A stretch of 64,000 nucleotides of DNA. Source: Cryptomeria japonica (taxonomy: Eukaryota > Streptophyta > Pinopsida > Cupressales > Cupressaceae). The translations under genes and the position numbers were made by a program. The notes below the pieces were generated by a model. That model saw nothing but the letters and a program-made list of their open reading frames with translations. It ran no database searches and was not told the DNA's origin. The first letter of the stretch is position 1. Each line of letters opens with the position of its first letter. Shown piece after piece: positions 46,555 to 58,665 of this stretch. The stretch covers positions 259,149,386-259,213,385 of the forward strand of contig NC_081406.1 in the NCBI RefSeq assembly GCF_030272615.1, read 5' to 3'.

Positions 46555-48846
46555 TGAGTGACTCTAATAAGTTGGAGTCACGTTCTCTCCCTTGTGTCTT
46601 CTTGGGTTACAACTTGGTTCACAAAGGCTATAAATGCCTCCATCTTCCCACCAATAGGATGTATATCTCTTGACATGTTGTTTTTGATGAAGGGACCTAT
46701 CCATTTGTTGCTCACCAGAACGCATCATCACCAGGCTCGATCTCTGCACCATCTCAGGCATCCACTCTCCCACTTTATCACTCCCCTGCACCTCATGTGT
46801 CTTCACCTCCCTTGCAAGGACCTCACCATGGTCTCTCTATTCCCCTAGATGCCTCACCTTCTCCTAGTCATGACCCCCCTACCCGAGTTGAGTCTGCTCC
46901 CCCCACGCCAGTGATTTCAGCCCCACCGTCTCCTAGTCGTGACCCTCCTTCCTCCTCTTTGCCGTTACCTTCGCCACGCTTGATGGTTCCTCCTACGAAT
47001 GTGCATCCCATGGTCACAAGGTCCAAACATGGCATTTTTTGGCCCAAGGCATACAGTGCTACTAAGCACCCCTTATCACCTGATGATATTGATGAGCCCA
47101 CATGTTTTTCCCAAGCCAGAATGGACCCATAGTGGCGCTTGGCTATGGATAATGAAATTAATGCACTTCTCCAGAATGGGACGTGGAGCCTAGTCCCACC
47201 CAAGCCCCACTTAAATGTTGTTGGGTGCAAATGGGTTTTTAAATTGAAAAAGAAAGTAGATGGCTCAATTGATCGCTACAAAGCACGGCTAGATGCCAAG
47301 GGGTTCAATCAGTAAGAAGGAATTGACTATGGGGAGATTTTCAGTCCTGTGGTCAAACCCTGCACCATTCATACAATTCTCACTATTGCACTCTCTATGG
47401 GTTGGCCCCTTCACCAACTCGATGTGCAAAATGCTTTCCTCCATGGTGTCCTTGAGGAAGAGGTTTACATGAAGCAACCACCTGGCTACATTGATCCCCA
47501 GTTTCCTACTCATGTGTGTAGACTCCACAAATCTCTCTACGGTCTCAAACAAGCTCCACAGGCCTGGTACCACCGACTGAGCACCTTTCTCCAATAGGTT
47601 GGGTTTGTGGGTTCCAAAGCTAACACTTCGCTATTCATTAAGCGAACTGCCCACTCCACTGTTTTTATGCTTGTTTATGTCGACGATATTATCATTACTG
47701 GGTCTACTATGGCTTGTGTTCAGGATCTAATATCTCAACTTCAGTTAGCTTTGCCGTAAAGGACTTGGGCTCTCTCCATTATTTTTTGGGCATCGAAGCA
47801 CTTTCAACTCCTAAAGGGCTTCTCTTATCTCAACGGAAGTATACACTTGATCTTCTCAAGAAGACAAAGATGGACGGTGCAAAACCGGTTCGCACTCCTA
47901 TTTGCAGCCAAGAAAAGTTGTCTAAATTCACCGGCTTTGCCTTCAGTGATCCAACTCTATACAGGAGTGTTGTTGGTGCTCTTCAGTATCTCACCCTTAC
48001 GAGACCAGATATTGCCTTCGCTGTCAATAAGGTATGCCAATTTATGCAACAGCCCACTGATGATCATTGGAATGCTGTCAAGCATATCCTGCGATACCTA
48101 AAGGAAACTCTCTCTTATGGACTGCAACTCAGCAAGTCTAGCCCTCTCACTCTTAATGCCTTTTCTGACTCAGATTGGGCTGGCTGCCCCGATGACCGCC
48201 GTTCTACTAGCGGTTACTACATCTTCCTTGGCCCAAATCTGATTTCATGGAGTGCTCGAAAACAAAAGACTGTCTCAAGGTCTATTACTGAAGCTGAATA
48301 TAGAGGAGTTGCCATAGCCACTGCTGAGCTAATTTGGATTCAATCCCTCCTCTCTGAACTTGGATATTCTCCCACTACTCCCCCTATTCTATGGTGTGAC
48401 AATCTTGGTGCTACGTACCTCACGGCTAATCCAGTCTTTCATGCACGAACTAAGCACATTGAGGATGATTATCATTTCGTTTGTGAGAAAGTTGCTAACA
48501 AAGGTCTTGCTATTCGATTCATCTCTACACAAGATCAGGTTGCAGATGTCATCACTAAGGGGCTGAGCTCTCCTCGATTTGCATTACTTCGGGACAAGTT
48601 GACCGTTCAACCATCCACGCTCACCTTGCGGGGGCATATGGAAACATCCAGCGCTGATCACTAAAATCCCTGATTCTCCGGAGCTATTTCTATTTTCTGC
48701 AGATCGCTCTGTTCTCCGGAGCTGTTTCTATTTTCTGCATTCTATTCTCATATGTTTCTATTCTTTGTAACGATGGTTATTTAAAACCTCTTGACCCAAT
48801 GTTCTTTGTATAGAAGAATACGTAAAGTATTTTCTGTCTTCACATC
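46555..48846 (+). mobile_element. 5'-truncated Copia retrotransposon (RT, RNase H, 3' LTR)
   Basis: It starts abruptly within the polyprotein (PCVFLGY...HKGYKCL) after the DRM fragment. It continues through a Pro/Ser-rich linker; reverse transcriptase ([53 protein letters not shown] near 47677); and RNase H (SDSDWAGCPDDRRSTSGY, EAEYRGVA, CDNLGATYL, ARTKHIE, DVITKGL). It ends in a 3' LTR. The 5' LTR, gag, protease and integrase are missing. The remainder is broken by only a few changes, so it is younger than the Tat fossil. Confidence 0.88.
48637..48846 (+). repeat. 3' LTR of the truncated Copia element
   Basis: A GCGGGGGCA polypurine tract precedes the probable LTR start near 48637. The body contains a duplicated TCTCCGGAGCTRTTTCTATTT block and a TATTTAAAAC promoter-like box near 48779. 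It ends CTTCACA, directly against monooxygenase exon 2 sequence. Length is about 210 bp. The start is approximate. Confidence 0.6.
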
Positions 48847-50330
48847 TCCAAGGTACCTCAATTTGGTGCATTGGAATGCACTGCTGTACAACCCAGATCT
48901 TAAGTAAGTATTTGAGTTGGTTATGATCATGTATTGCATCAGATTTGTGTTTTGCCTAACTTGAACATGGGATTTAGCAGAGTTTATAAGGGCATAGAAG
49001 AGGGGCAAATTGTTGTTCGATCAATGGAGAATATGCAGACCCACAGCATTATTGCCCATGCAGGTACCCATTTAGCATTTGATTAGAGCTATAGGGAATC
49101 ATGATCCACTACAAATTTCTCCTATAATCGTTGCAAAGCAGGACATTAATTTTGTGTGGTAGGTTTTTATTGAGGCCCGAATGGGACTGTTCCGTACTTC
49201 TGGATTTTGATATCATGACTCAAGTTTAGTTGTAAGTTTGAACTTACAGTCCATCAAACAGGAGAAGTAGAAGCTTTTGTAGCTTTAAAAACTTTATTCC
49301 TTATTTGATCAATAATTGTAGGGGATTACACTCTGTGGGTTCTTCGTACGAAAGATGAATCAGAGGATTTGGCAAACTCATTGGTAGGAGGAAGAGGAGA
49401 CATTGGTATTCCTGGTTGTAAAGCTCGCGCTCTTAAACGATTGGATGGCCTTGAAGGATGGGATAGTGTTCGAGAAGTTATTGATGCAACCAGTGAGGAC
49501 ATTATATCAGAAAGAAAGATCATGGACAGGTTGCCCCTAGATAAATGGAGTGATGCAGATGGTCATGTCCTACTCATTGGTGATGGTATTTACTATTTTC
49601 CTCTTGATTTTTATTACATATTTCTTCAAACTCTAATACCCATATGAATAATAGTCCCAATCATGTTGGCTACTTTCAATGCGAAGGATGAATTTGTCCT
49701 TCCATTTTTGGGGTGGCTTTCTACTGACATTTTTAGGTAGCTAAATCCCACCTCACATACAAACTTCATCGAGCAGGGGAAGTTATTTTTTTTTACAGTT
49801 GTAGAGCTGAAGGAATTGATTGTTTAATTGTTGGTAATGGTGGATTCTTTCAGCTGCACATGCTCAGTATGTTGGGCCAGGACAAGGCGTCAGAACTGCA
49901 TTTGAAGATGCCCATCAACTCTCCCTCCTTCTTCAACATGCAAGTCACTCATCTTTTACAGAGAAAAGCATTAGAGATGCTGTCAAAAGGTAATTTATCA
50001 GAAACAGTGATAATGTTTTATAGATTTGGTGTGAATGAGTTCCTTAGATTGAATTGAGATATATAACAGAATACTGTTAGCAGCTTTTGACTGTGACAGT
50101 TTAGCAGGTTTGAAGAGTTAAGAATTCCTCGGATGAAAAAGATGCAGCTGTATGCAGCCTATAACACAAGGCTTCCTAAATTTCAACCTGAGTGGTTCCA
50201 GAATTTGACAGCGGAAGAAAGAATGAGAGTCTACGAGGAATACTCGAAATGGGTTCATTCATATCCCAACAAGCAAGAGTGTGACCCTGACTCCATCTAT
50301 TTCAACCCTGATTCCACCTATTTCAAGTGA
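48845..50330 (+). pseudogene. Truncated duplicate of the FAD monooxygenase gene
   Basis: Exon 2 tail (to 48903), exon 3 (48981-49063), exon 4 (49322-49585), exon 5 (49854-49989) and exon 6 (50108-50330) match the intact gene at 7615-9082. Exons 3-5 have identical lengths, and the GT-AG sites and frame are preserved. The GD...GPGQG...FEDA flavin motif remains. Exon 1 and most of exon 2, with the GGGLAG Rossmann motif and GADG motif, are gone and replaced by a Copia LTR end, so no flavoenzyme can be made. The C-terminus carries a 7-codon tandem duplication, ending DPDSIYFNPDSTYFK. Introns also align, so it arose by DNA duplication and not by retroposition. Confidence 0.92.
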
Positions 50331-53300
50331 ATATGTTTCTAAAGTAGCTAAAATTCCTGCGGGCCAGGTAACAGCGTCTTGTATGTTTGAGCTTTGTATG
50401 AACCTGAATCTTGTTCAATTAGACCAGAGGCTAGCATAGGGCTTGCATTTCTACATCAGTAAGTTTAGTTTAGGAATTGCATAGTAGCTGACACAATTTT
50501 GAGTGGATGGTTACTGGAACATCTTTAGTTAGGTATCAGGCGACACTTTAAAATGTGTACTTTTTGATCTTTGTGCGCATAACTGATTTCACAACGTGCA
50601 TTGTTATTACCCAGAAGCTAGATCAATAGCTATAAGTAGTTAAGTCACATACGAAGACAACTAAAAAAAAAAAATCAAAATCTGATGTAGCATTTAGGAT
50701 CTGTGGGTGCGCAAAGTTAGCTATGACGACTACTGGTACTCTTCCCCTATATCTCTTTCCACAATTTTTTTTAAGACAACTTGGATTGATCATACAAATT
50801 TAATAAATTTTTAAATGCATAATTGAATATAAGAAATTAATTTAATAAATTGAATGTATATTTATATAGTTATGTTTTTAATGAAAAAGTTCCTTTTTAG
50901 GTATCAAGAATCAATTTGTCAATATTCTATTTTTTATGTTTTATCAATGCTTCAGAATATTGATGGTTTATAGTTAAAGATTATATATGTGATTGTAAAG
51001 GTGATCTCTATGTGTGTGAACTTGATATGATGTGTAGGAGTGATCCTATAACTTGCAAGAGTGATTGATTGTATTGTTGAACTTCACTCACTATGATTCC
51101 TTTGGGGAATCTATTAAAGAGCAAGGTTCGTGTTCTCTTAGGTCAAACACCTAGATAGATTAACTTTATAGTATGAAGCAAAATGATTGTAGACAAGCAA
51201 TAAACATGCAACAGGCCTAGGATGATATTATGTAAAAGAAGAATGCAAAGTAGATCTCCTTTAAGCTCTTAGGCTAAGATCAACTTTTAGCCTTCCTAGA
51301 TGGCTTTAAAATGGAATTAATGAATGATCTTAAATACAACAACATAAAATACAAATAAAAAAACTATATGCTAAGTCAACTCATAATGGCTAGTCAAGTG
51401 GTCCATAATAGATAACATTGAATTTTAAAAGTGAATAGTATAGATCCAATCCAAGGTGATCAACAATAGATTTGGGGATCAATGATGCAAATCTACAAAT
51501 ATTTTTGATATAGTAAAAGGATATTTGATCCAAGTAAACTAAAACAATCAACATGTAAAGAGCAAATGTTTCTCATATAGTAAAAGGATATTTGATCCAA
51601 GTAATGGGTCGTTTTTTAATTATTCTTACCATTTGCACTTCAATGAAACTTGCAAAATAAAGAAAAATTGTAATGAGTAGTTTTTGTCTCACATTTTTAA
51701 ATAGACACAACCACAACATGAATTAAAAACCTTCCTTGAAAAGTAAGAGAAATAGATGGAGAAGGGCAAGAGATTTTATTTGTTATGGTAAGTGGTAAAA
51801 TAATTCTAACTATGCAAAAGAATTAAAGGGATTTTGTCTCAATACCTATGAGATGTGAAAGACCATTGTCTAGACACAAAAAACAATTAAACAGTACAAA
51901 TATAGTGTTATAAAAAAGTCTTTATCTCTGTAAAAAATTGTTATGTTTAGGTACGATAATGAAGGCCTTTGTCTAGTATGAGAATAATAATCATAATTGT
52001 TATCACTACAATCAAACTCATGACAGATGCTAGTAATAATATGTGTCCCCTCCAATTGGTTGCATAAATAGTGTGCAAAGAATTGGGAAGATAAGAAAAA
52101 TACAAAAGCATGATAATGTGTATAATAATGAAAAAATATATCATCCTATAAGAACATAAATTGGAAAGAATTATTGAGGCCCATGTAATAAATGTACCCC
52201 TAATATACACAAATGGTAGGATAAGCATGACATATCATGTAAGCATATAAATAAAACATAATCGTCTAGGTGTATATAATAAGGTTGCCCTAGTATACAC
52301 AAGTTGTTAGGAAAATAATATAGGTCGATCAAACAATTTCCTACATAACCCCATGAGAAAAAGACATGATACAAGCTTACAAAAAAAATATAATGCAAAA
52401 ATAAAAGACACGCCACAAGATAACACAAGATATACCATAGGAAAATCCTCAAGAGGCAAAGCTCCTTCCTTCAAAAGATCCACATTCAATGTATTATTCA
52501 ACAATAAAATTATTATAATACACATACAGTATCTCCTCAGATACTTTTGAAACATAAACCTCCTCTAATGCATCCTCCATGAATCCAAGCATATATCCAT
52601 ACACCTCATACCATGCTTTACATATGCACTCTTTAGAAGAAAGCTCAATACAATGACAACCAAGTCAAACAACCAAATGATGAACCTTGACTACTAAACA
52701 TGTGTTTGCTTTTGTAGAATCAATCTCACACAAAACAATCAAGTGGTAAGGTGAAATCATGTGCCTCAAAACCATGAGTATATAAAACCATTGACTCATT
52801 TAATTTTTGGTGCTAAGTTTCTCAATATTAAATATTTTCCCATGTGCAACCCATGCAATGTGACTAAACACATCACTTAAAATGTACTACAGATAAATAT
52901 TTTTTTATATAGTTAGATAAGTATCTCTTGTACACAATGTAGAATGCCATATTCCTAACATTCTCCCACTTGTTGTGTGCATTACATAAGGTTCAACCTA
53001 TGAAATGCATCATCATAGATCCATGAAACCACATAAATCTCTAGCATAGTTTTGTGCTTTGTCAAGATACTTGTAGTAACATCTATGATGTCCACCATCT
53101 CAAGCAAGAACTCCTCTCATCCTCTAACATGTAACCTATTGGCAAGGAAAAGAGTAGATATACATAGTTTCAAAGAATGTGTTGCATCTTTATACATCAA
53201 GCCCACAAAGTCTAGAACTTGGAAGATAGCATATAGACTACGACTACTATGTATGGGTCATGTCCTATCCCCTACGTATAAATAGACTGTAATATGTAAT

Positions 53301-53699
53301 CACCAACTGTAGATGTGTATAGGAGATATATTTAGATGTATAGAAAGAGATTGAATATGAGAAAGGAGTATATATGGTATGAATGTATAGAATGAGATAA
53401 GGAGTTATAATGATTTATATGATGTACTGAATGAATATAAATAATGCAAATACTTTTGGGTACTAATATGGTGTGTTATTTGTGTTCTTGATATTCTATT
53501 AAATAGATAATCTTATGTCCGAATCTAATTTCTTGTTCCCTTAGTAGGACTGAGTTCGAGGTATAAACTACAACACTACATCATTTAGAGGTTCATGATT
53601 ATCCCCTAGGCTCTTGAAGCTCAAGACCCCTTTAGGCTTGTTAGACAATGGAATCAACAAATGATTGGGTTGGTGATCCATTAAATACTAGAAGAATAA
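50331..53699. other. AT-rich spacer with small repeats
   Basis: Matches to the 3' flank of the intact monooxygenase gene continue to about 50490. The phrase 'atatagtaaaaggatatttgatccaagtaa' occurs at about 51510 and 51574. At 52951-52972 the minus strand reads CAAGTGGGAGAA followed by TGTTAGGAAT, the usual polypurine tract and LTR start of a plant Copia element, so a minus-strand LTR may extend leftward, but no other boundary is found. A TATAAATAG box lies at 53277. No gene. Confidence 0.45.
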
Positions 53700-55389
53700 G
53701 GTCATAATTTCAACAAGCTCTACATCTCCTCATTGCTTTAGCTTTTGATCCATAGTCTTTTTTAGAAGCTTCAAATATTCGTGAGTGGGATGCTTCGATA
53801 CAAGAAGAGTTCAATTCATTGGAGAGGAATCACACATGGGACTTGTCCTTCTTTCTAAAGGAATTAAACTTGTTCGATACATGTGGATCTATTAGAAAAT
53901 TTTTTTAGCTCAAATGGGTCAATTGACAAACATAAGGCTTGCTTGATTGTGAAAAGATTCTCCCAAGTTCTAGGGATTGACTACTTTGAGACTTTTGCAC
54001 TAGTTGCCAAATAAATTTCATCTGACTTATCCTTGATATAGTTGGGATGTTTATTAGCTAGATGTGAAGAGTGTCTTTCTTCATGGTGACCTTCAAGAGA
54101 AAATCCACATGGAGAAGGCACAAGGGTTTATACAAGATCCTTCACTTGTTTTACGTCTTGAAAAGTCTTCCTATGACATCATATAGGCTCTTTGATCTTT
54201 CTATGCCAAGATAGACTCATTCCTTCTAACAATTGAATTCACTTCAAGATTCCATTTTGATCAAAAGGTATAAATTCTACAATAGGGCGACACTCTCAAA
54301 ATTTTTAGTTCTTCATGTTGACGACTTATTGATCACAAGGAGTCATGCATCCACCACCAAGGTAGTGAAAATTAATTTACATGATATATTTATGATGCCA
54401 AACTTGGGTATTTTATATTACTTCTTGGGGATTGAGATCAAATGTGCTCTTGAGATGCTCTCCAAATTTTGTATAGATAATTCAAAGCATGCACCGACTC
54501 CATTTCTATCTAGATTCAAACTTGAGACTAAGTTTACTTCATCCTTGGTTGATGGAATTTTATACTGACAACTTATTGGGGGTCTCATCTACTTGATTCA
54601 TATGAGACCCACCATTTCATATGTTATGGGCATGGTCTCTTGATTCATGTATGAGCCAAGTGATTTTAATTGGAAAGCGGCTAAGTGAATCCTCCACTAT
54701 ATTCAAGCTAATCACAATAATGGGATTTAGTATGCAAGAAGTGTGGATATTTAAATGGTGAGACATATAGATTTAAATGTGGTAAGTGATTCTCAACATC
54801 ACAAGTCTAGTACAAGGTATTACTTTTCACTTGGTTCTAATCCAATTTGTTGATCGAGAAAGAAGCAATCTACTATTTCTCTTACATCTATAAAGATCGA
54901 GTATCAAGGGGCGATCAATGCCACCACTAAGGCTATTTGGATTTAGAATATTCTTACTGATTTTAAAATTCCTTTTAAAAATCCTACAATCATATTTTGT
55001 GATAATCAAAGTGTAATATTGATCTCAAGGAATTTGGTTCATTGAACCAGAAGATGAAAGACATTGAGATACACACGCACTACATTTGAGGGGTAATTTA
55101 AGAAGTCATCATTGTTCTTAAGTATTTTCATATACATAATAATATTATGAATGTCTTCATTAAACCCTTCACAAAAAATAGGTTCTTATGAGAAATTTGC
55201 TAGGGGTGAGTGAGGTGTCTACTTCAGGAGGGGCTTCCTATTCCATTTTTTTCTCTCTATTTTGGGGGGGCCTATTATTTTTATAGGTGGCTTCTTCATT
55301 TGAGGGGTATCTCTTTGTACATGGGTACCTCATCAAACTTCATTTGTTAGACCCATCTTTTCACCCTCCTAAGGTATCCTCGAGGGGGG
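53700..55389 (+). mobile_element. Heavily decayed Copia element (RT, RNase H, 3' end)
   Basis: Scattered recognisable segments occur in order: a region equivalent to the reverse transcriptase start (NHTWDL at 53830), FF...VTFKRKSTWR-type text, VDDLLITRS near 54325 (catalytic box), LGILYYFLGIEIK near 54410, and RNase H traces near 54830-55030. A polypurine run CGAGGGGGG ends at 55389. It is broken in many places and is much older than the Copia at 46.6-48.8 kb. Confidence 0.7.
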
Positions 55390-56760
55390 TGTTTGTTAGG
55401 AAAATGGTGTCTCAACCTTGCATTTACATAAGGTTACTATGTATAGTAAGTTGTCATGTGAGCACAAATTAGTCCAAAATTTTCTTCAAAGATTCACACT
55501 AGCTAGATAAGCATGTTGGTAAATTTTCATTGAAAGATCATGTCTAGATTTGAAGATATCATTTTTTTATTTTTATTTTAAAATTGTGAACGAAAGTTTT
55601 GGAGTTAATTTTGAGGGCCTTAGAGGCTCCAAAATATATTGAAAGTGTTCATATCAAGTTATAGCTTGATAAAGAAGGTTGTAATATTTCCAATGCATCA
55701 AAGAGTTTGTCAATTAAACGCTCGATTCAAAAGTTATGACCTCTAAAAATTGGGTCTCTTGAAATAGGAAATATAAAAAATGTGTTGGACACATAAATGA
55801 GTTGTAAAAGGGAGCTACAAGTGAACTATTGTGAACGTTGTCACATCATAAGGAATATTGGATTGGAGATAAGTTGGATGTCACTTTTTGGGTGGTTATA
55901 GCTCATGGTTTTGTAATATCGTTTGATGATTTCATGTATTGCATGCCCTATATATTAGGTGTGTGAGATGGATGTTGTGTGTAAAAGTTTTCTAGCTATT
56001 GAGTTACCTTGGATATCTGGTTGGTGATACTTTAGTGAGAAGCTTGAATTACAAGTATATTGTATTATATTGTTAACTTTTGAATAATATATTGGATGAC
56101 TTTTGGAGTGTGGGGTTTTTTTCTTAAAAGGGTTTTCCCCATGATATATCTTGTGTTTATTGTTATTATATTTGCATGTTGTATATATCCTTTTGTATGT
56201 GTTTCTTATTCTATAACAATTTATGGTTTGTAAGAAAATTTGCATTATCTCCCCCACTAGATTAGTGTTACGAAGTGTTTTTCAGGCACTAGCTTCCTTT
56301 CAGTGTTAGTGTAGGTTTTTTTATTTTTCTTATATTAGGGGATATTTATTTTTGCATACACATACTATCTAAGCTTTATTAGGTTAATAGACTACAAATG
56401 ATGGAATCCATTAGCTACATGTCCCACTCTCTTACACACATGGTTAGTTGAGTTATACACCCTCTTTTGAATTCATGTGCCACATCTCATAACCATTTAG
56501 TTGTCTTTACTTGAGGAGGTTATACCGTATTTTTTGGTATTTACTAGTCAATTGAGTAAAACGTCCTCCCTATTATGGGTAGTTTGAGTTAATGCATCTC
56601 TTGGATGTAAATGCCCATATTTTGCTATATAGACAACTCTCTCCTCTCACCTAAACTAGGTCAATGCTAGTTCAATGAGTAATGAGAGTCTTGTCCAAAT
56701 TCTTGTAGTTATCTGTTTTTTCTCTCTTTCAAGGTAATCTCTCATTTTTCTATTTTGATA
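55390..56760 (+). repeat. Probable 3' LTR and flank of the decayed Copia element
   Basis: TGTTTGTTAGGAAAATGG directly follows the polypurine tract. A TATA-like GCTATATAGAC at 56618 and a C/T-rich stretch after it would fit an LTR ending near 56700-56760. With no second LTR the right end is a guess. No gene is seen. Confidence 0.4.
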
Positions 56761-57832
56761 ATTGATAATCTATCAATTTTAGTTGCATGTGATCTATGAT
56801 TGAAATTAGATCTTGGTTTGATTCTAGCTTCTTGCAAAATTTAATAGGTTTTAGGGTCTATGGTTTTTGTCAAAAGGCTTTCAGTTGATACTCATTTTAT
56901 CTTGATGCATGCACCTACATATAATGCACAATAGTTCCTTAGTTCATCTAATAAAGAGATCTATACATTCTAGACCAAAATATTGTCTTTAATTCTAATG
57001 GTCATGCATTCTAGGTATCTAAGCATGCTTTTACCACAAAAATCTATTTACCTAATGATAAGACTATGTTATAGTAGCAACATGTGTCATATTGGTGAGA
57101 AAGGTTTACAAGCATAAAAAAATATTGCAAGACATTAATTATTATCTTGGGTTTGATTTTTGTAAATATTGTATTTACAAAAGCTTGATTTATTTTATTG
57201 TAGTTGTCATAAATGTTTTAGGTGATTGGAACTTATTTTTCTAATATATTTAGTCTTGTACATATTCCATGTCAAAATATTTGTATTATGTATCTTTTTT
57301 TATGATTATTATAGGAGACTGTAAGTATATTTTCTCAAAAGTAAATATGAGGTTTTAGTCAGTTTATCCTGCTCTCTTAGAAAAGAAAAATAAAAAAAAT
57401 ATTAAGTTTTTGAAGATTGAGAATGATGATAAGTATACTTAATGAAAATTTTGATAAATTTTATAAGGAGAAAAGTATATAAATACATAAGATGTAACCC
57501 CATACACCACTCGATAAAATGGAATTGTAGAATGCAGGAACAAGATACTGATGGATGACTAACTCTTACTAAATGGAATAGGTTGATACAAAACACTCAA
57601 TGCATGCAACTCAATGGACCAACACATCCTTTATCAAGTAACCTATTATCTCATAAAGGTTCATTTAATTATTGACCAAGGAAGTCTTTTCTTAGATGAC
57701 TTGGGCACTATATGTGTAGATGAGGACTTCCTAAGTTACTTATCAATTTTCTTTAATTCTAATGATCATGCATTCTAGGTACCTAAGCATGCTCTTATCT
57801 CAAAGATCCATTTACCTAACGATAAGACTATG

Positions 57833-58665
57833 TTTTTGATAATTAAAGAAGCAAAACAAAGGTTGTCCCTTTATACAAACAACCCAAAGGAAGCATTAAC
57901 AAGCCATTAACAACACATTAATAGCATCGATTAGTCTAACCAAAAACTATCAAAACATATATTTAAGCCTTATAGTAAAAGGAGTTCACAATAATATCCA
58001 AGTATAAAATACTTAACCAAAAACTAACAAAAAGGCAACCAAAGGGTGGTTAGGCAAACAATTTACCCCAATATTCAGTAAGGAATTTAAAAAGATCATT
58101 ATAGTTGTCTTCTTCTTCAATGTCTTTTCCCAGAACCTTCTATTGTAGCAGGCACAAAGTAGTAGCCAAAATGTGCATGACTTTGGAACTGAACCTGGAA
58201 ACATTGACCAATTTTTTCTTAAAGTTTGTCAACTTCACTTTCAAAGCCCCCAAGTTCATAGCAGTGGCATTGAATTTTTCATAGGTATAATCCTCCTTGT
58301 TAGGACAAATCTTCTTAGCTAACATCTCATCCTCCAACAAGTGGGTAGCTTCAATCAGGTCCAAGGGCTTTGGGGTACTCTCCAAGTGGATAGTGGCAAT
58401 CTTCTCTAAGTAGCTCACATCCTCCTCATCCTCCATCTCCACCACCTCCTTAGGATCATCCTCATTAGTGTCCATGGCCTCCTTCCATTTTTCATTGACT
58501 TACCCACAAGCCTATTAGACCTATGAGAATTAATGTTTCTCACTCCTTTTTCATCACCCCCACTGTCAATTTCCTTAATGCAAGGCTGAGCCTAGAGCTT
58601 AGCCTTTTTAGCCAAGAAATAGATATACCTTTTTTAGCAAAGCTCAATGGAGTAGTAAGGTAAAG
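57833..58665 (-). mobile_element. Minus-strand retroposon inserted in the middle tandem unit (LINE-tail family)
   Basis: It interrupts the tandem unit after 'gataagactatg' and before 'caccaacac', both continuous in the neighbouring units. Its minus-strand 3' end reads ...TTGTTTTGCTTCTTTAATTATCAAAAA, matching the tail at about 14140-14171 on the plus strand. It carries the C-terminal part of the same ORF family. It is 5'-truncated, as expected for target-primed insertion. No clear target duplication was found. Confidence 0.65.
58140..58475 (-). CDS. 111-aa ORF, second copy of the unknown LINE-tail-associated protein
   Basis: Acidic N-terminus (DPKEVVEMEDEEDVSYLEK), a helical middle, then a probable coiled coil and FSSKVMHILATTLCLLQ, matching FSIKVMHSLTTSMCLL of the 12359-13755 ORF. 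Upstream, RSNRLVGKSM matches RSNKFGGKPH. Downstream of its stop, the same frame gives NDLFKFLTEYWGKLF, matching ELFEFLVEDWTEL in the other copy. The function is unknown. The shared C-terminus and 3' tail define a repeated family. Confidence 0.55.
   Translation of the reverse strand: MDTNEDDPKEVVEMEDEEDVSYLEKIATIHLESTPKPLDLIEATHLLEDEMLAKKICPNKEDYTYEKFNATAMNLGALKVKLTNFKKKLVNVSRFSSKVMHILATTLCLLQ

Noticed and set aside
46440-46673. A functional DRM-Copia fusion protein
   Set aside because: The open frame across the junction is short and lies between a dead methyltransferase fragment and a truncated element.
54233-54568. Stand-alone 111-aa gene
   Set aside because: It contains VDDLLITRS and YYFLGIEIK and is part of the decayed Copia reverse transcriptase.
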